Assembly: GCA_036785325.1 (NCBI GenBank)
Contig: JAXIVH010000038.1
Span: forward strand, 1,133,501-1,197,500
DNA: 64,000 nucleotides
Source: Urophycis tenuis
Taxonomy: Eukaryota; Chordata; Actinopteri; Gadiformes; Phycidae
Direction of reading: 5' to 3'
A program made the position numbers and the translations under genes. The notes beneath the pieces are model-generated. The model was not told the DNA's origin. It ran no database searches and saw nothing but the letters and a program-made list of their open reading frames with translations. Of the stretch, positions 49,927 through 60,609 are shown in pieces (position 1 is the stretch's first letter; every line of letters begins with the position of its first letter).

Positions 49927-49930
49927 TTCA
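49927..49930. other. Junction between satellite and 2.1-kb subtelomeric array
   Basis: Satellite similarity ends at about 49,926 and the first unit of the second array starts at 49,931 (TTATCTCGATGACC). Four bases, TTCA, belong clearly to neither. The unit begins exactly where the unique part begins in the later units, so the first TTAGGG-type block is missing on its left. Confidence 0.85.
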
Positions 49931-52072
49931 TTATCTCGATGACCCCCCCCACCTCATCCAACGACTCGGTAGTTGAATAGGGGATCAAAGGCAGTTGCAC
50001 TCGCCAATATCTAGTCATCCGCAGCTCTCTTTTCCCATATTACCAAGAATGAAGTAAAACGAAATGGTTATCTGTCTTGTTGTGATATAACCGCTGATTT
50101 GGAGATATAGACTTGTTTTTCCTTTTCCCAAAGGTTTTCTTTGTTCCAAGATGGAGGTCAATCTAGTTTGATTGAAGGTACTTCCAATGCATTGGTATAT
50201 TTACTTATTTGAATAAAGACGAGTCACAGCTGGAGTGAGACTTTTCTTTTCCATTTCTATTTTAGTATAAACGTGCTATCGAAATATTAGGACACGTCAT
50301 CAGTAGTGGACCCTGGGATCATAGGGTGTTTCTGGCCATTGTCACTATACACCCTCACCCAAGGGAGGCCCCCCCGAGAGTGATCAATTCTCAAGGTGTG
50401 TCGTTTCCGAAATGGAATTGGTATTGGGTTTAAGCTTTTTTAGGAGTGATCATTTGTTGAGGTAACGTCGAGGTAAGTAAAGGTAAGTAAAACACTTTTT
50501 AGGATACATTGTTTTGGTTATGGAGAGGAGGGGGCACATACTTACCCCCTGACCAGCACAAACCAGTTGTTAACACCGCTAGGTAGCCCTGGTTTGGCCA
50601 ATCAGGGCCGGAGCTTGGTTCTTGTCCTCTGTTGGGTCCAGATGAACTAGCAGAAAACTGGGGTCACGAAGGACCGAGGCCAGCCGTGACAAAGCACTGC
50701 CTCCACGGTCCCCCAATGCAGCTATCCTCAGCGATGGGTGTCCAGACCTAGGAAAGACCAAGACCAGCCCCGACCAGCGGTGCCTTCCCAGTCGGTCCCA
50801 GGGTAGGAAAGGCCAAGGCCAGCCGCGACTAAGCACTGCCTCCCTGGCCCCTCCAGGACCCCAATGCCGAACAGCCTGTTAATAACAATTCCTGTGCCCC
50901 ATACACCGCGCGACTACAGAGATTGTGTAGGAAGTTGACCTTAGAGAAGACTCAATGGCTTACTTTCCTCACCCAAAACAACAATTTCTTGGGGTAGTCT
51001 ATTCTCGCCGTAGGTACTTCGGTAATGGGTTTTTTTGTGAAAAGTTTTCCGGATGAAATGCATGCTGGGTAATTGTCTTCTTCCTCCAATATGTCAAGTG
51101 TAGGTTAAGGTTAGGGTAGATTTAGGGGTAGAGTTAGCAGTTAACCTTAACGTTAGGTTTGAAGTAAATGGGAGGGGTTGCGGTTAGGGTTAAGGTTAGG
51201 GCTGAGGTTAGGGTTAGGTATAAGGTTACGGTTTAGGGTTAAGGTTAGGGTTAAGGTTAGGGTTACGGTTAGGGCTAAGGTTAGGGCTAAGGTTAGAGTA
51301 AGGGTTAGGGTTAGCGTTACGGTTAGGGTAAGGTTAGGGTTAGGGTTAGAGGTTAGGGGTTAGGGGTTAGGGTTAAGATGAGGGCTGAGGTAAGGGTTAA
51401 GGTTAGGGGTTAGGGGTTAGGGTTAAGATGAGGGCTGAGGTTAGGGTTAAGGTTAGGGCTGAGGTTAGGGTTAGGTTTAAGGTTATGGATAAGGTTAGGG
51501 TTGGGGTTACGGCTGAGATTGGGGTTAAGGTTAGGGTTGAGGTTAGGGTTAGTGTTATGGATAAGGTTAGGTTAAGTGTTAGGGCCAAGGTTAGGGTTAA
51601 GGTTATGGTTAAGATTAGGGTTAGGGCTAGAATTAGGGTTAGGGCTAAGGTTAGGGTTAGGGTTATGGCTGAGGTTAGGGTTAAGGTTAGGTTTGAGGTT
51701 AGGGTTAGTGTTAAGGTTAGGGTTAGTGTTAAGGTTAGGGCCAAGGTTAGGGTTAGGGTTAAGGTTAGGGTTAGGGCTAAGGTTAGGGTTAGGGTTATGG
51801 CTGAGGCTAGGGTTAGGGCTAAAGTTAGGGCAAAGGTTAGAGTTAGGGTTAGCGTTAGAGTTAGGGTAGGGTTAGTGTTGGAGGTTAGGGTAGGCTTAGG
51901 GTTAGAGTTAGAGTAGGGGTTAGAGTTAGAGTAGGGGTTAGGGTTAGTGTTAAGGCTAAGGTTAGGGGTTGAGGTTAGTGTTAAGATTAGGGCCAAGGTA
52001 AGGGTTAGTGTTAGGGTTGAGTTAGGGTTAGGGCTAAGGTTAGGCCTATGGTTAGGGTTGGGTTCGTTAGAG
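49931..52072 (+). repeat. 2.1-kb subtelomeric unit 1
   Basis: 2,142 bp: a 1,171-bp unique part (to 51,101) then a degenerate TTAGGG block. The unique part runs from TTATCTCGATGACC with a C8 run, past AATAAA at 50,212-50,217, a doubled GGTAAGTAAA near 50,470-50,490, a GC-rich section (about 50,590-50,870) with three degenerate copies of a GGAAAGGCCAAGGCCAGCC-like motif, to GCATGCTGGGTAATTG before the block. One extra A at the CCCCAATGCC position distinguishes it from units 2-7. The minus-strand open frame in the GC-rich section has no ATG and is broken here, so no gene is called. Confidence 0.94.
51102..52072 (+). repeat. Degenerate TTAGGG-type block, unit 1
   Basis: 971 bp built from GGTTAGGGTTAAGG, GGGCTAAGG, GGTTAGAGTT and similar variants of TTAGGG, G-rich strand on +. 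It is far from perfect telomere repeat and carries an internal repeat of the AAGATGAGGGCTGAGG section. A short reversed element, GTTAACCTTAACGTTAGG, lies near its left end. Confidence 0.92.
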
Positions 52073-54139
52073 TTATCTCGATGACCCCCCCCACCTCATC
52101 CAACGACTCGGTAGTTGAATAGGGGATCAAAGGCAGTTGCACTCGCCAATATCTAGTCATCCGCAGCTCTCTTTTCCCATATTACCAAGAATGAAGTAAA
52201 ACGAAATGGTTATCTGTCTTGTTGTGATATAACCGCTGATTCGGAGATATAGACTTGTTTTTCCTTTTCCCAAAGGTTTTCTTTGTTCCAAGATGGAGGT
52301 CAATCTAGTTTGATTGAAGGTACTTCCAATGCATTGGTATATTTACTTATTTGAATAAAGACGAGTCACAGCTGGAGTGAGACTTTTCTTTTCCATTTCT
52401 ATTTTAGTATAAACGTGCTATCGAAATATTAGGACACGTCATCAGTAGTGGACCCTGGGATCATAGGGTGTTTCTGGCCATTGTCACTATAAGCCCTCAC
52501 CCAAGGGAGGCCCCCCCGAGAGTGATCAATTCTCAAGGTGTGTCGTTTCCGAAATGGAATTGGTATTGGGTTTAAACTTTTTTAGGAGTGATCATTTGTT
52601 GAGGTAACGTCGAGGTAAGTAAAGGTAAGTAAAACACTTTTTAGGATACATTGTTTTGGTTATGGAGAGGAGGGGGCACATACTTACCCCCTGACCAGCA
52701 CAAACCAGTTGTTAACACCGCTAGGTAGCCCTGGTTTGGCCAATCAGGGCCGGAGCTTGGTTCTTGTCCTCTGTTGGGTCCAGATGAACTAGCAGAAAAC
52801 TGGGGTCACGAAGGACCGAGGCCAGCCGTGACAAAGCACTGCCTCCACGGTCCCCCAATGCAGCTATCCTCAGCGATGGGTGTCCAGACCTAGGAAAGAC
52901 CAAGACCAGCCCCGACCAGCGGTGCCTTCCCAGTCGGTCCCAGGGTAGGAAAGGCCAAGGCCAGCCGCGACTAAGCACTGCCTCCCTGGCCCCTCCAGGA
53001 CCCCATGCCGAACAGCCTGTTAATAACAATTCCTGTGCCCCATACACCGCGCGACTACAGAGATTGTGTAGGAAGTTGACCTTAGAGAAGACTCAATGGC
53101 TTACTTTCCTCACCCAAAACAACAATTTCTTGGGGTAGTCTATTCTCGCCTTAGGTACTTCGGTAATGGGTTTTTTTGTGAAAAGTTTTCCGGATGAAAT
53201 GCATGCTGGGTAATTGTCTTCTTCCTCCAATATGTCAAGTGTAGGTTAAGGTTAGGGTAGATTTAGGGGTAGAGTTAGCAGTTAACCTTAACGTTAGGTT
53301 TGAAGTAAATGGGAGGGGTTGCGGTTAGGGTTAAGGTTAGGGCTGAGGTTAGGGTTAGGTATAAGGTTACGGTTTAGGGTTAAGGTTAGGGTTAAGGTTA
53401 GGGTTACGGTTAGGGCTAAGGTTAGGGCTAAGGTTAGAGTAAGGGTTAGGGTTAGCGTTACGGTTAGGGTAAGGTTAGGGTTAGGGTTAGAGGTTAGGGG
53501 TTAGGGGTTAGGGTTAAGATGAGGGCTGAGGTTAGGGTTAAGGTTAGGGCTGAGGTTAGGGTTAGGTTTAAGGTTAGGGATAAGGTTAGGGTTGGGGTTA
53601 CGGCTGAGATTGGGGTTAAGGTTAGGGTTGAGGTTAGGGTTAGTGTTATGGATAAGGTTAGGTTAAGTGTTAGGGCCAAGGTTAGGGTTAAGGTTATGGT
53701 TAAGATTAGGGTTAGGGCTAGAATTAGGGTTAGGGCTAAGGTTAGGGTTAGGGTTATGGCTGAGGTTAGGGTTAAGGTTAGGTTTGAGGTTAGTGTTAAG
53801 GTTAGGGCCAAGGTTAGGGTTAGGGTTAAGGTTAGGGTTAGGGCTAAGGTTAGGGTTAGGGTTATGGCTGAGGCTAGGGTTAGGGCTAAAGTTAGGGCAA
53901 AGGTTAGAGTTAGGGTTAGCGTTAGAGTTAGGGTAGGGTTAGTGTTGGAGGTTAGGGTAGGCTTAGGGTTAGAGTTAGAGTAGGGGTTAGAGTTAGAGTA
54001 GGGGTTAGGGTTAGTGTTAAGGCTAAGGTTAGGGGTTGAGGTTAGTGTTAAGATTAGGGCCAAGGTAAGGGTTAGTGTTAGGGTTGAGTTAGGGTTAGGG
54101 CTAAGGTTAGGCCTATGGTTAGGGTTGGGTTCGTTAGAG
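52073..54139 (+). repeat. 2.1-kb subtelomeric unit 2
   Basis: 2,067 bp, the shortest complete unit; unique part 1,170 bp. Shares CTGATTCGGAG with unit 3 against CTGATTTGGAG elsewhere. Private variants: CACTATAAGCCC, GGGTTTAAACTT and TCTCGCCTTAGG. The minus-strand frame in the GC-rich section is open for about 108 codons but starts without ATG. Confidence 0.94.
53243..54139 (+). repeat. Degenerate TTAGGG-type block, unit 2
   Basis: 897 bp, shorter than unit 1 by loss of the duplicated AAGATGAGGGCTGAGG section and a GTTAGTGTTAAGG step. Same polarity. Confidence 0.92.
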
Positions 54140-56212
54140 TTATCTCGATGACCCCCCCCACCTCATCCAACGACTCGGTAGTTGAATAGGGGATCAAAGG
54201 CAGTTGCACTCGCCAATATCTAGTCATCCGCAGCTCTCTTTTCCCATATTACCAAGAATGAAGTAAAACGAAATGGTTATCTGTCTTGTTGTGATATAAC
54301 CGCTGATTCGGAGATATAGACTTGTTTTTCCTTTTCCCAAAGGTTTTCTTTGTTCCAAGATGGAGGTCAATCTAGTTTGATTGAAGGTACTTCCAATGCA
54401 TTGGTATATTTACTTATTTGAATAAAGACGAGTCACAGCTGGAGTGAGACTTTTCTTTTCCATTTCTATTTTAGTATAAACGTGCTATCGAAATATTAGG
54501 ACACGTCATCAGTAGTGGACCCTGGGATCATAGGGTGTTTCTGGCCATTGTCACTATACACCCTCACCCAAGGGAGGCCCCCCCGAGAGTGATCAATTCT
54601 CAAGGTGTGTCGTTTCCGAAATGGAATTGGTATTGGGTTTAAGCTTTTTTAGGAGTGATCATTTGTTGAGGTAACGTCGAGGTAAGTAAAGGTAAGTAAA
54701 ACACTTTTTAGGATACATTGTTTTGGTTATGGAGAGGAGGGGGCACATACTTACCCCCTGACCAGCACAAACCAGTTGTTAACACCCATAGGTAGCCCTG
54801 GTTTGGCCAATCAGGGCCGGAGCTTGGTTCTTGTCCTCTGTTGGGTCCAGATGAAATAGCAGAAAACTGGGGTCACGAAGGACCGAGGCCAGCCGTGACA
54901 AAGCACTGCCTCCACGGTCCCCCAATGCAGCTATCCTCAGCGATGGGTGTCCAGACCTAGGAAAGACCAAGACCAGCCCCGACCAGCGGTGCCTTCCCAG
55001 TCGGTCCCAGGGTAGGAAAGGCCAAGGCCAGCCGCGACTAAGCACTGCCTCCCTGGCCCCTCCAGGACCCCATGCCGAACAGCCTGTTAATAACAATTCC
55101 TGTGCCCCATACACCGCGCGACTACAGAGATTGTGTAGGAAGTTGACCTTAGAGAAGACTCAATGGCTTACTTTCCTCACCCAAAACAACAATTTCTTGG
55201 GGTAGTCTATTCTCGCCGTAGGTACTTCGGTAATGGGTTTTTTTGTGAAAAGTTTTCCGGATGAAATGCATGCTGGGTAATTGTCTTCTTCCTCCAATAT
55301 GTCAAGTGTAGGTTAAGGTTAGGGTAGATTTAGGGGTAGAGTTAGCAGTTAACCTTAACGTTAGGTTTGAAGTAAATGGGAGGGGTTGCGGTTAGGGTTA
55401 AGGTTAGGGCTGAGGTTAGGGTTAGGTATAAGGTTACGGTTTAGGGTTAAGGTTAGGGTTAAGGTTAGGGTTACGGTTAGGGCTAAGGTTAGGGCTAAGG
55501 TTAGAGTAAGGGTTAGGGTTAGCGTTACGGTTAGGGTAAGGTTAGGGTTAGGGTTAGAGGTTAGGGGTTAGGGGTTAGGGTTAAGATGAGGGCTGAGGTT
55601 AGGGTTAAGGTTAGGGCTGAGGTTAGGGTTAGGTTTAAGGTTAGGGATAAGGTTAGCGTTGGGGTTACGGCTGAGATTGGGGTTAAGGTTAGGGTTGAGG
55701 TTAGGGTTAGTGTTATGGATAAGGTTAGGTTAAGTGTTAGGGCCAAGGTTAGGGTTAAGGTTATGGTTAAGATTAGGGTTAGGGCTAGAATTAGGGTTAG
55801 GGCTAAGGTTAGGGTTAGGGTTATGGCTGAGGTTAGGGTTAAGGTTAGGTTTGAGGTTAGTGTTAAGGTTAGGGCCAAGGTTAGGGTTAGGGTTAAGGTT
55901 AGGGTTAGGGCTAAGGTTAGGGTTAGGGTTATGGCTGAGGCTAGGGTTAGGGCTAAAGTTAGGGCAAAGGTTAGGGTTAGGGTTAGCGTTAGAGTTAGGG
56001 TAGGGTTAGTGTTGGAGGTTAGGGTAGGCTTAGGGTTAGAGTTAGAGTAGGGGTTAGGGTTAGAGTTAGAGTAGGGGTTAGGGTTAGTGTTAAGGCTAAG
56101 GTTAGGGGTTGAGGTTAGTGTTAAGATTAGGGCCAAGGTAAGGGTTAGTGTTAGGGTTGAGTTAGGGTTAGGGCTAAGGTTAGGCCTATGGTTAGGGTTG
56201 GGTTCGTTAGAG
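54140..56212 (+). repeat. 2.1-kb subtelomeric unit 3
   Basis: 2,073 bp; unique part 1,170 bp. Pairs with unit 2 by CTGATTCGGAG. Private: AACACCCATAGG where the others have AACACCGCTAGG, and GATGAAATAGC for GATGAACTAGC. Confidence 0.94.
55310..56212 (+). repeat. Degenerate TTAGGG-type block, unit 3
   Basis: 903 bp, close to that of unit 2, with one added GTTAGG step (GGGGTTAGGGTTAGAG) near the right end that is also in units 4-6. Confidence 0.92.
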
Positions 56213-58481
56213 TTATCTCGATGACCCCCCCCACCTCATCCAACGACTCGGTAGTTGAATAGGGGATCAAAGGCAGTTGCACTCGCCAATATCTAGTCAT
56301 CCGCAGCTCTCTTTTCCCATATTACCAAGAATGAAGTAAAACGAAATGGTTATCTGTCTTGTTGTGATATAACCGCTGATTTGGAGATATAGACTTGTTT
56401 TTCCTTTTCCCAAAGGTTTTCTTTGTTCCAAGATGGAGGTCAATCTAGTTTGATTGAAGGTACTTCCAATGCATTGGTATATTTACTTATTTGAATAAAG
56501 ACGAGTCACAGCTGGAGTGAGACTTTTCTTTTCCATTTCTATTTTAGTATAAACGTGCTATCGAAATATTAGGACACGTCATCAGTAGTGGACCCTGGGA
56601 TCATAGGGTGTTTCTGGCCATTGTCACTATACACCCTCACCCAAGGGAGGCCCCCCCGAGAGTGATCAATTCTCAAGGTGTGTCGTTTCCGAAAAGGAAT
56701 TGGTATTGGGTTTAAGCTTTTTTAGGAGTGATCATTTGTTGAGGTAACGTCGAGGTAAGTAAAGGTAAGTAAAACACTTTTTAGGATACATTGTTTTGGT
56801 TATGGAGAGGAGGGGGCACATACTTACCCCCTGACCAGCACAAACCAGTTGTTAACACCGCTAGGTAGCCCTGGTTTGGCCAATCAGGGCCGGAGCTTGG
56901 TTCTTGTCCTCTGTTGGGTCCAGATGAACTAGCAGAAAACTGGGGTCACGAAGGACCGAGGCCAGCCGTGACAAAGCACTGCCTCCACGGTCCCCCAATG
57001 CAGCTATCCTCAGCGATGGGTGTCCAGACCTAGGAAAGACCAAGACCAGCCCCGACCAGCGGTGCCTTCCCAGTCGGTCCCAGGGTAGGAAAGGCCAAGG
57101 CCAGCCGCGACTAAGCACTGCCTCCCTGGCCCCTCCAGGACCCCATGCCGAACAGCCTGTTAATAACAATTCCTGTGCCCCATACACCGCGCGACTACAG
57201 AGATTGTGTAGGAAGTTGACCTTAGAGAAGACTCAATGGCTTACTTTCCTCACCCAAAACAACAATTTCTTGGGGTAGTCTATTCTCGCCGTAGGTACTT
57301 CGGTAATGGGTTTTTTTGTGAAAAGTTTTCCGGATGAAATGCATGCTGGGTAATTGTCTTCTTCCTCCAATATGTCAAGTGTAGGTTAAGGTTAGGGTAG
57401 ATTTAGGGGTAGAGTTAGCAGTTAACCTTAACGTTAGGTTTGAAGTAAATGGGAGGGGTTGCGGTTAGGGTTAAGGTTAGGGCTGAGGTTAGGGTTAGGT
57501 ATAAGGTTACGGTTTAGGGTTAAGGTTAGGGTTAAGGTTAGGGTTACGGTTAGGGCTAAGGTTAGGGCTAAGGTTAGAGTAAGGGTTAGGGTTAGCGTTA
57601 CGGTTAGGGTAAGGTTAGGGTTAGGGTTAGAGGTTAGGGGTTAGGGGTTAGGGTTAAGATGAGGGCTGAGGTTAGGGTTAAGGTTAGGGCTGAGGTTAGG
57701 GTTAGGTTTAAGGTTAGGGATAAGGTTAGGGTTGGGGTTACGGCTGAGATTGGGGTTAAGGTTAGGGTTGAGGTTAGGGTTAGTGTTATGGATTAGGTTA
57801 GGTTAAGTGTTAGGGCCAAGGTTAGGGTTAAGGTTATGGTTAAGATTAGGGTTAGGGCTAGAATTAGGGTTAGGGCTAAGGTTAGGGTTAGGGTTATGGC
57901 TGAGGTTAGGGTTAAGGTTAGGTTTGAGGTTAGTGTTAAGGTTAGGGCCAAGGTTAGGGTTAGGGTTAGGGTTAAGGTTAGGGTTAGTTAGGTTAAGTGT
58001 TAGGGCCAAGGTTAGGGTTAAGGTTATGGTTAAGATTAGGGTTAGGGCTAGAATTAGGGTTAGGGCTAAGGTTAGGGTTAGGGTTATGGCTGAGGTTAGG
58101 GTTAAGGTTAGGTTTGAGGTTAGTGTTAAGGTTAGGGCCAAGGTTAGGGTTAGGTTTAGGGTTAAGGTTAGGGTTAGGGCTAAGGTTAGGGTTAGGGTTA
58201 TGGCTGAGGCTAGGGTTAGGGCTAAAGTTAGGGCAAAGGTTAGAGTTAGGGTTAGCGTTAGAGTTAGGGTAGGGTTAGTGTTGGAGGTTAGGGTAGGCTT
58301 AGGGTTAGAGTTAGAGTAGGGGTTAGGGTTAGAGTTAGAGTAGGGGTTAGGGTTAGTGTTAAGGCTAAGGTTAGGGGTTGAGGTTAGTGTTAAGATTAGG
58401 GCCAAGGTAAGGGTTAGTGTTAGGGTTGAGTTAGGGTTAGGGCTAAGGTTAGGCCTATGGTTAGGGTTGGGTTCGTTAGAG
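56213..58481 (+). repeat. 2.1-kb subtelomeric unit 4 (longest)
   Basis: 2,269 bp; the unique part is the usual 1,170 bp, so all the extra length is in the TTAGGG block. Private GAAAAGGAATT for GAAATGGAATT. Confidence 0.94.
57383..58481 (+). repeat. Degenerate TTAGGG-type block, unit 4, with internal duplication
   Basis: 1,099 bp. A stretch starting GTTAGGTTAAGTGTTAGGGC at about 57,796 is repeated 190 bp later at about 57,986, a tandem duplication not seen in the other units. A GTTAGGTTTAGGG variant sits just after it, and GGATTAGG replaces GGATAAGG just before. Confidence 0.9.
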
Positions 58482-60609
58482 TTATCTCGATGACCCCCCC
58501 CACCTCATCCAACGACTCGGTAGTTGAATAGGGGATCAAAGGCAGTTGCACTCACCAATATCTAGTCATCCGCAGCTCTCTTTTCCCATATTACCAAGAA
58601 TGAAGTAAAACGAAATGGTTATCTGTCTTGTTGTGATATAACCGCTGATTTGGAGATATAGACTTGTTTTTCCTTTTCCCAAAGGTTTTCTTTGTTCCAA
58701 GATGGAGGTCAATCTAGTTTGATTGAAGGTACTTCCAATGCATTGGTATATTTACTTATTTGAATAAAGACGAGTCACAGCTGGAGTGAGACTTTTCTTT
58801 TCCATTTCTATTTTAGTATAAACGTGCTATCGAAATATTAGGACACGTCATCAGTAGTGGACCCTGGGATCATAGGGTGTTTCTGGCCATTGTCACTATA
58901 CACCCTCACCCAAGGGAGGCCCCCCGAGAGTGATCAATTCTCAAGGTGTGTCGTTTCCGAAATGGAATTGGTATTGGGTTTAAGCTTTTTTAGGAGTGAT
59001 CATTTGTTGAGGTAACGTCGAGGTAAGTAAAGGTAAGTAAAACACTTTTTAGGATACATTGTTTTGGTTATGGAGAGGAGGGGGCACATACTTACCCCCT
59101 GACCAGCACAAACCAGTTGTTAACACCGCTAGGTAGCCCTGGTTTGGCCAATCAGGGCCGGAGCTTGGTTCTTGTCCTCTGTTGGGTCCAGATGAACTAG
59201 CAGAAAACTGGGGTCACGAAGGACCGAGGCCAGCCGTGACAAAGCACTGCCTCCACGGTCCCCCAATGCAGCTATCCTCAGCGATGGGTGTCCAGACCTA
59301 GGAAAGACCAAGACCAGCCCCGACCAGCGGTGCCTTCCCAGTCGGTCCCAGGGTAGGAAAGGCCAAGGCCAGCCGCGACTAAGCACTGCCTCCCTGGCCC
59401 CTCCAGGACCCCATGCCGAACAGCCTGTTAATAACAATTCCTGTGCCCCATACACCGCGCGACTACAGAGATTGTGTAGGAAGTTGACCTTAGAGAAGAC
59501 TCAATGGCTTACTTTCCTCACCCAAAACAACAATTTCTTGGGGTAGTCTATTCTCGCCGTAGGTACTTCGGTAATGGGTTTTTTTGTGAAAAGTTTTCCG
59601 GATGAAATGCATGCTGGGTAATTGTCTTCTTCCTCCAATATGTCAAGTGTAGGTTAAGGTTAGGGTAGATTTAGGGGTAGAGTTAGCAGTTAACCTTAAC
59701 GTTAGGTTTGAAGTAAATGGGAGGGGTTGCGGTTAGGGTTAAGGTTAGAGCTGAGGTTAGGTTTAGGTATAAGGTTACGGTTTAGGGTTAAGGTTAGGGT
59801 TAAGGTTAGGGTTACGGTTAGGGCTAAGGTTAGGGCTAAGGTTAGAGTAAGGGTTAGGGTTAGCGTTACGGTTAGGGTAAGGTTAGGGTTAGGGTTAGAG
59901 GTTAGGGGTTAGGGGTTAGGGTTAAGATGAGGGCTGAGGTTAGGGTTAAGGTTAGGGGTTAGGGGTTAGGGTTAAGATGAGGGCTGAGGTTAGGGTTAAG
60001 GTTAGGGCTGAGGTTAGGGTTAGGTTTAAGGTTAGGGATAAGGTTAGGGTTGGGGTTACGGCTGAGATTGGGGTTAAGGTTAGGGTTGAGGTTAGGGTTA
60101 GTGTTATGGATAAGGTTAGGTTAAGTGTTAGGGCCAAGGTTAGGGTTAAGGTTATGGTTAAGATTAGGGTTAGGGCTAGAATTAGGGTTAGGGCTAAGGT
60201 TAGGGTTAGGGTTATGGCTGAGGTTAGGGTTAAGGTTAGGTTTGAGGTTAGGGTTAGTGTTAAGGTTAGGGCCAAGGTTAGGGTTAGGGTTAAGGTTAGG
60301 GTTAGGGCTAAGGTTAGGGTTAGGGTTATGGCTGAGGCTAGGGTTAGGGCTAAAGTTAGGGCAAAGGTTAGAGTTAGGGTTAGCGTTAGAGTTAGGGTAG
60401 GGTTAGTGTTGGAGGTTAGGGTAGGCTTAGGGTTAGAGTTAGAGTAGGGGTTAGGGTTAGAGTTAGAGTAGGGGTTAGGGTTAGTGTTAAGGCTAAGGTT
60501 AGGGGTTGAGGTTAGTGTTAAGATTAGGGCCAAGGTAAGGGTTAGTGTTAGGGTTGAGTTAGGGTTAGGGCTAAGGTTAGGCCTATGGTTAGGGTTGGGT
60601 TCGTTAGAG
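58482..60609 (+). repeat. 2.1-kb subtelomeric unit 5
   Basis: 2,128 bp; unique part 1,169 bp because the C run before GAGAGTGATC is one shorter. Private CACTCACCAATATC for CACTCGCCAATATC. Confidence 0.94.
59651..60609 (+). repeat. Degenerate TTAGGG-type block, unit 5
   Basis: 959 bp. It has the duplicated AAGATGAGGGCTGAGG section like units 1 and 6, but with GAGGTTAGGG rather than GAGGTAAGGG in the first copy, so it is intermediate between the unit types. Confidence 0.92.

Noticed and set aside
50535..50680. U1 snRNA-like pieces: CATACTTACC and GGTCACGAAGG.
   Set aside because: The two pieces are about 125 bases apart against about 30 in U1, and the sequence between and after does not match. 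Chance.
51403..51996. Long open frames across the TTAGGG-type blocks, both strands (Leu-Thr or Arg-Val repeats of 150-200 codons).
   Set aside because: They are what any six-base-period G-rich repeat without stops yields, occur on both strands and in several frames, and change with each block length. No start context or domain.
52721..53047. Minus-strand frame of about 108 codons in the GC-rich part of each 2.1-kb unit.
   Set aside because: It has no ATG (only GTG), is broken by one base in unit 1, has no recognisable domain and lies over an internal degenerate repeat. Its repetition reflects tandem duplication of the unit.
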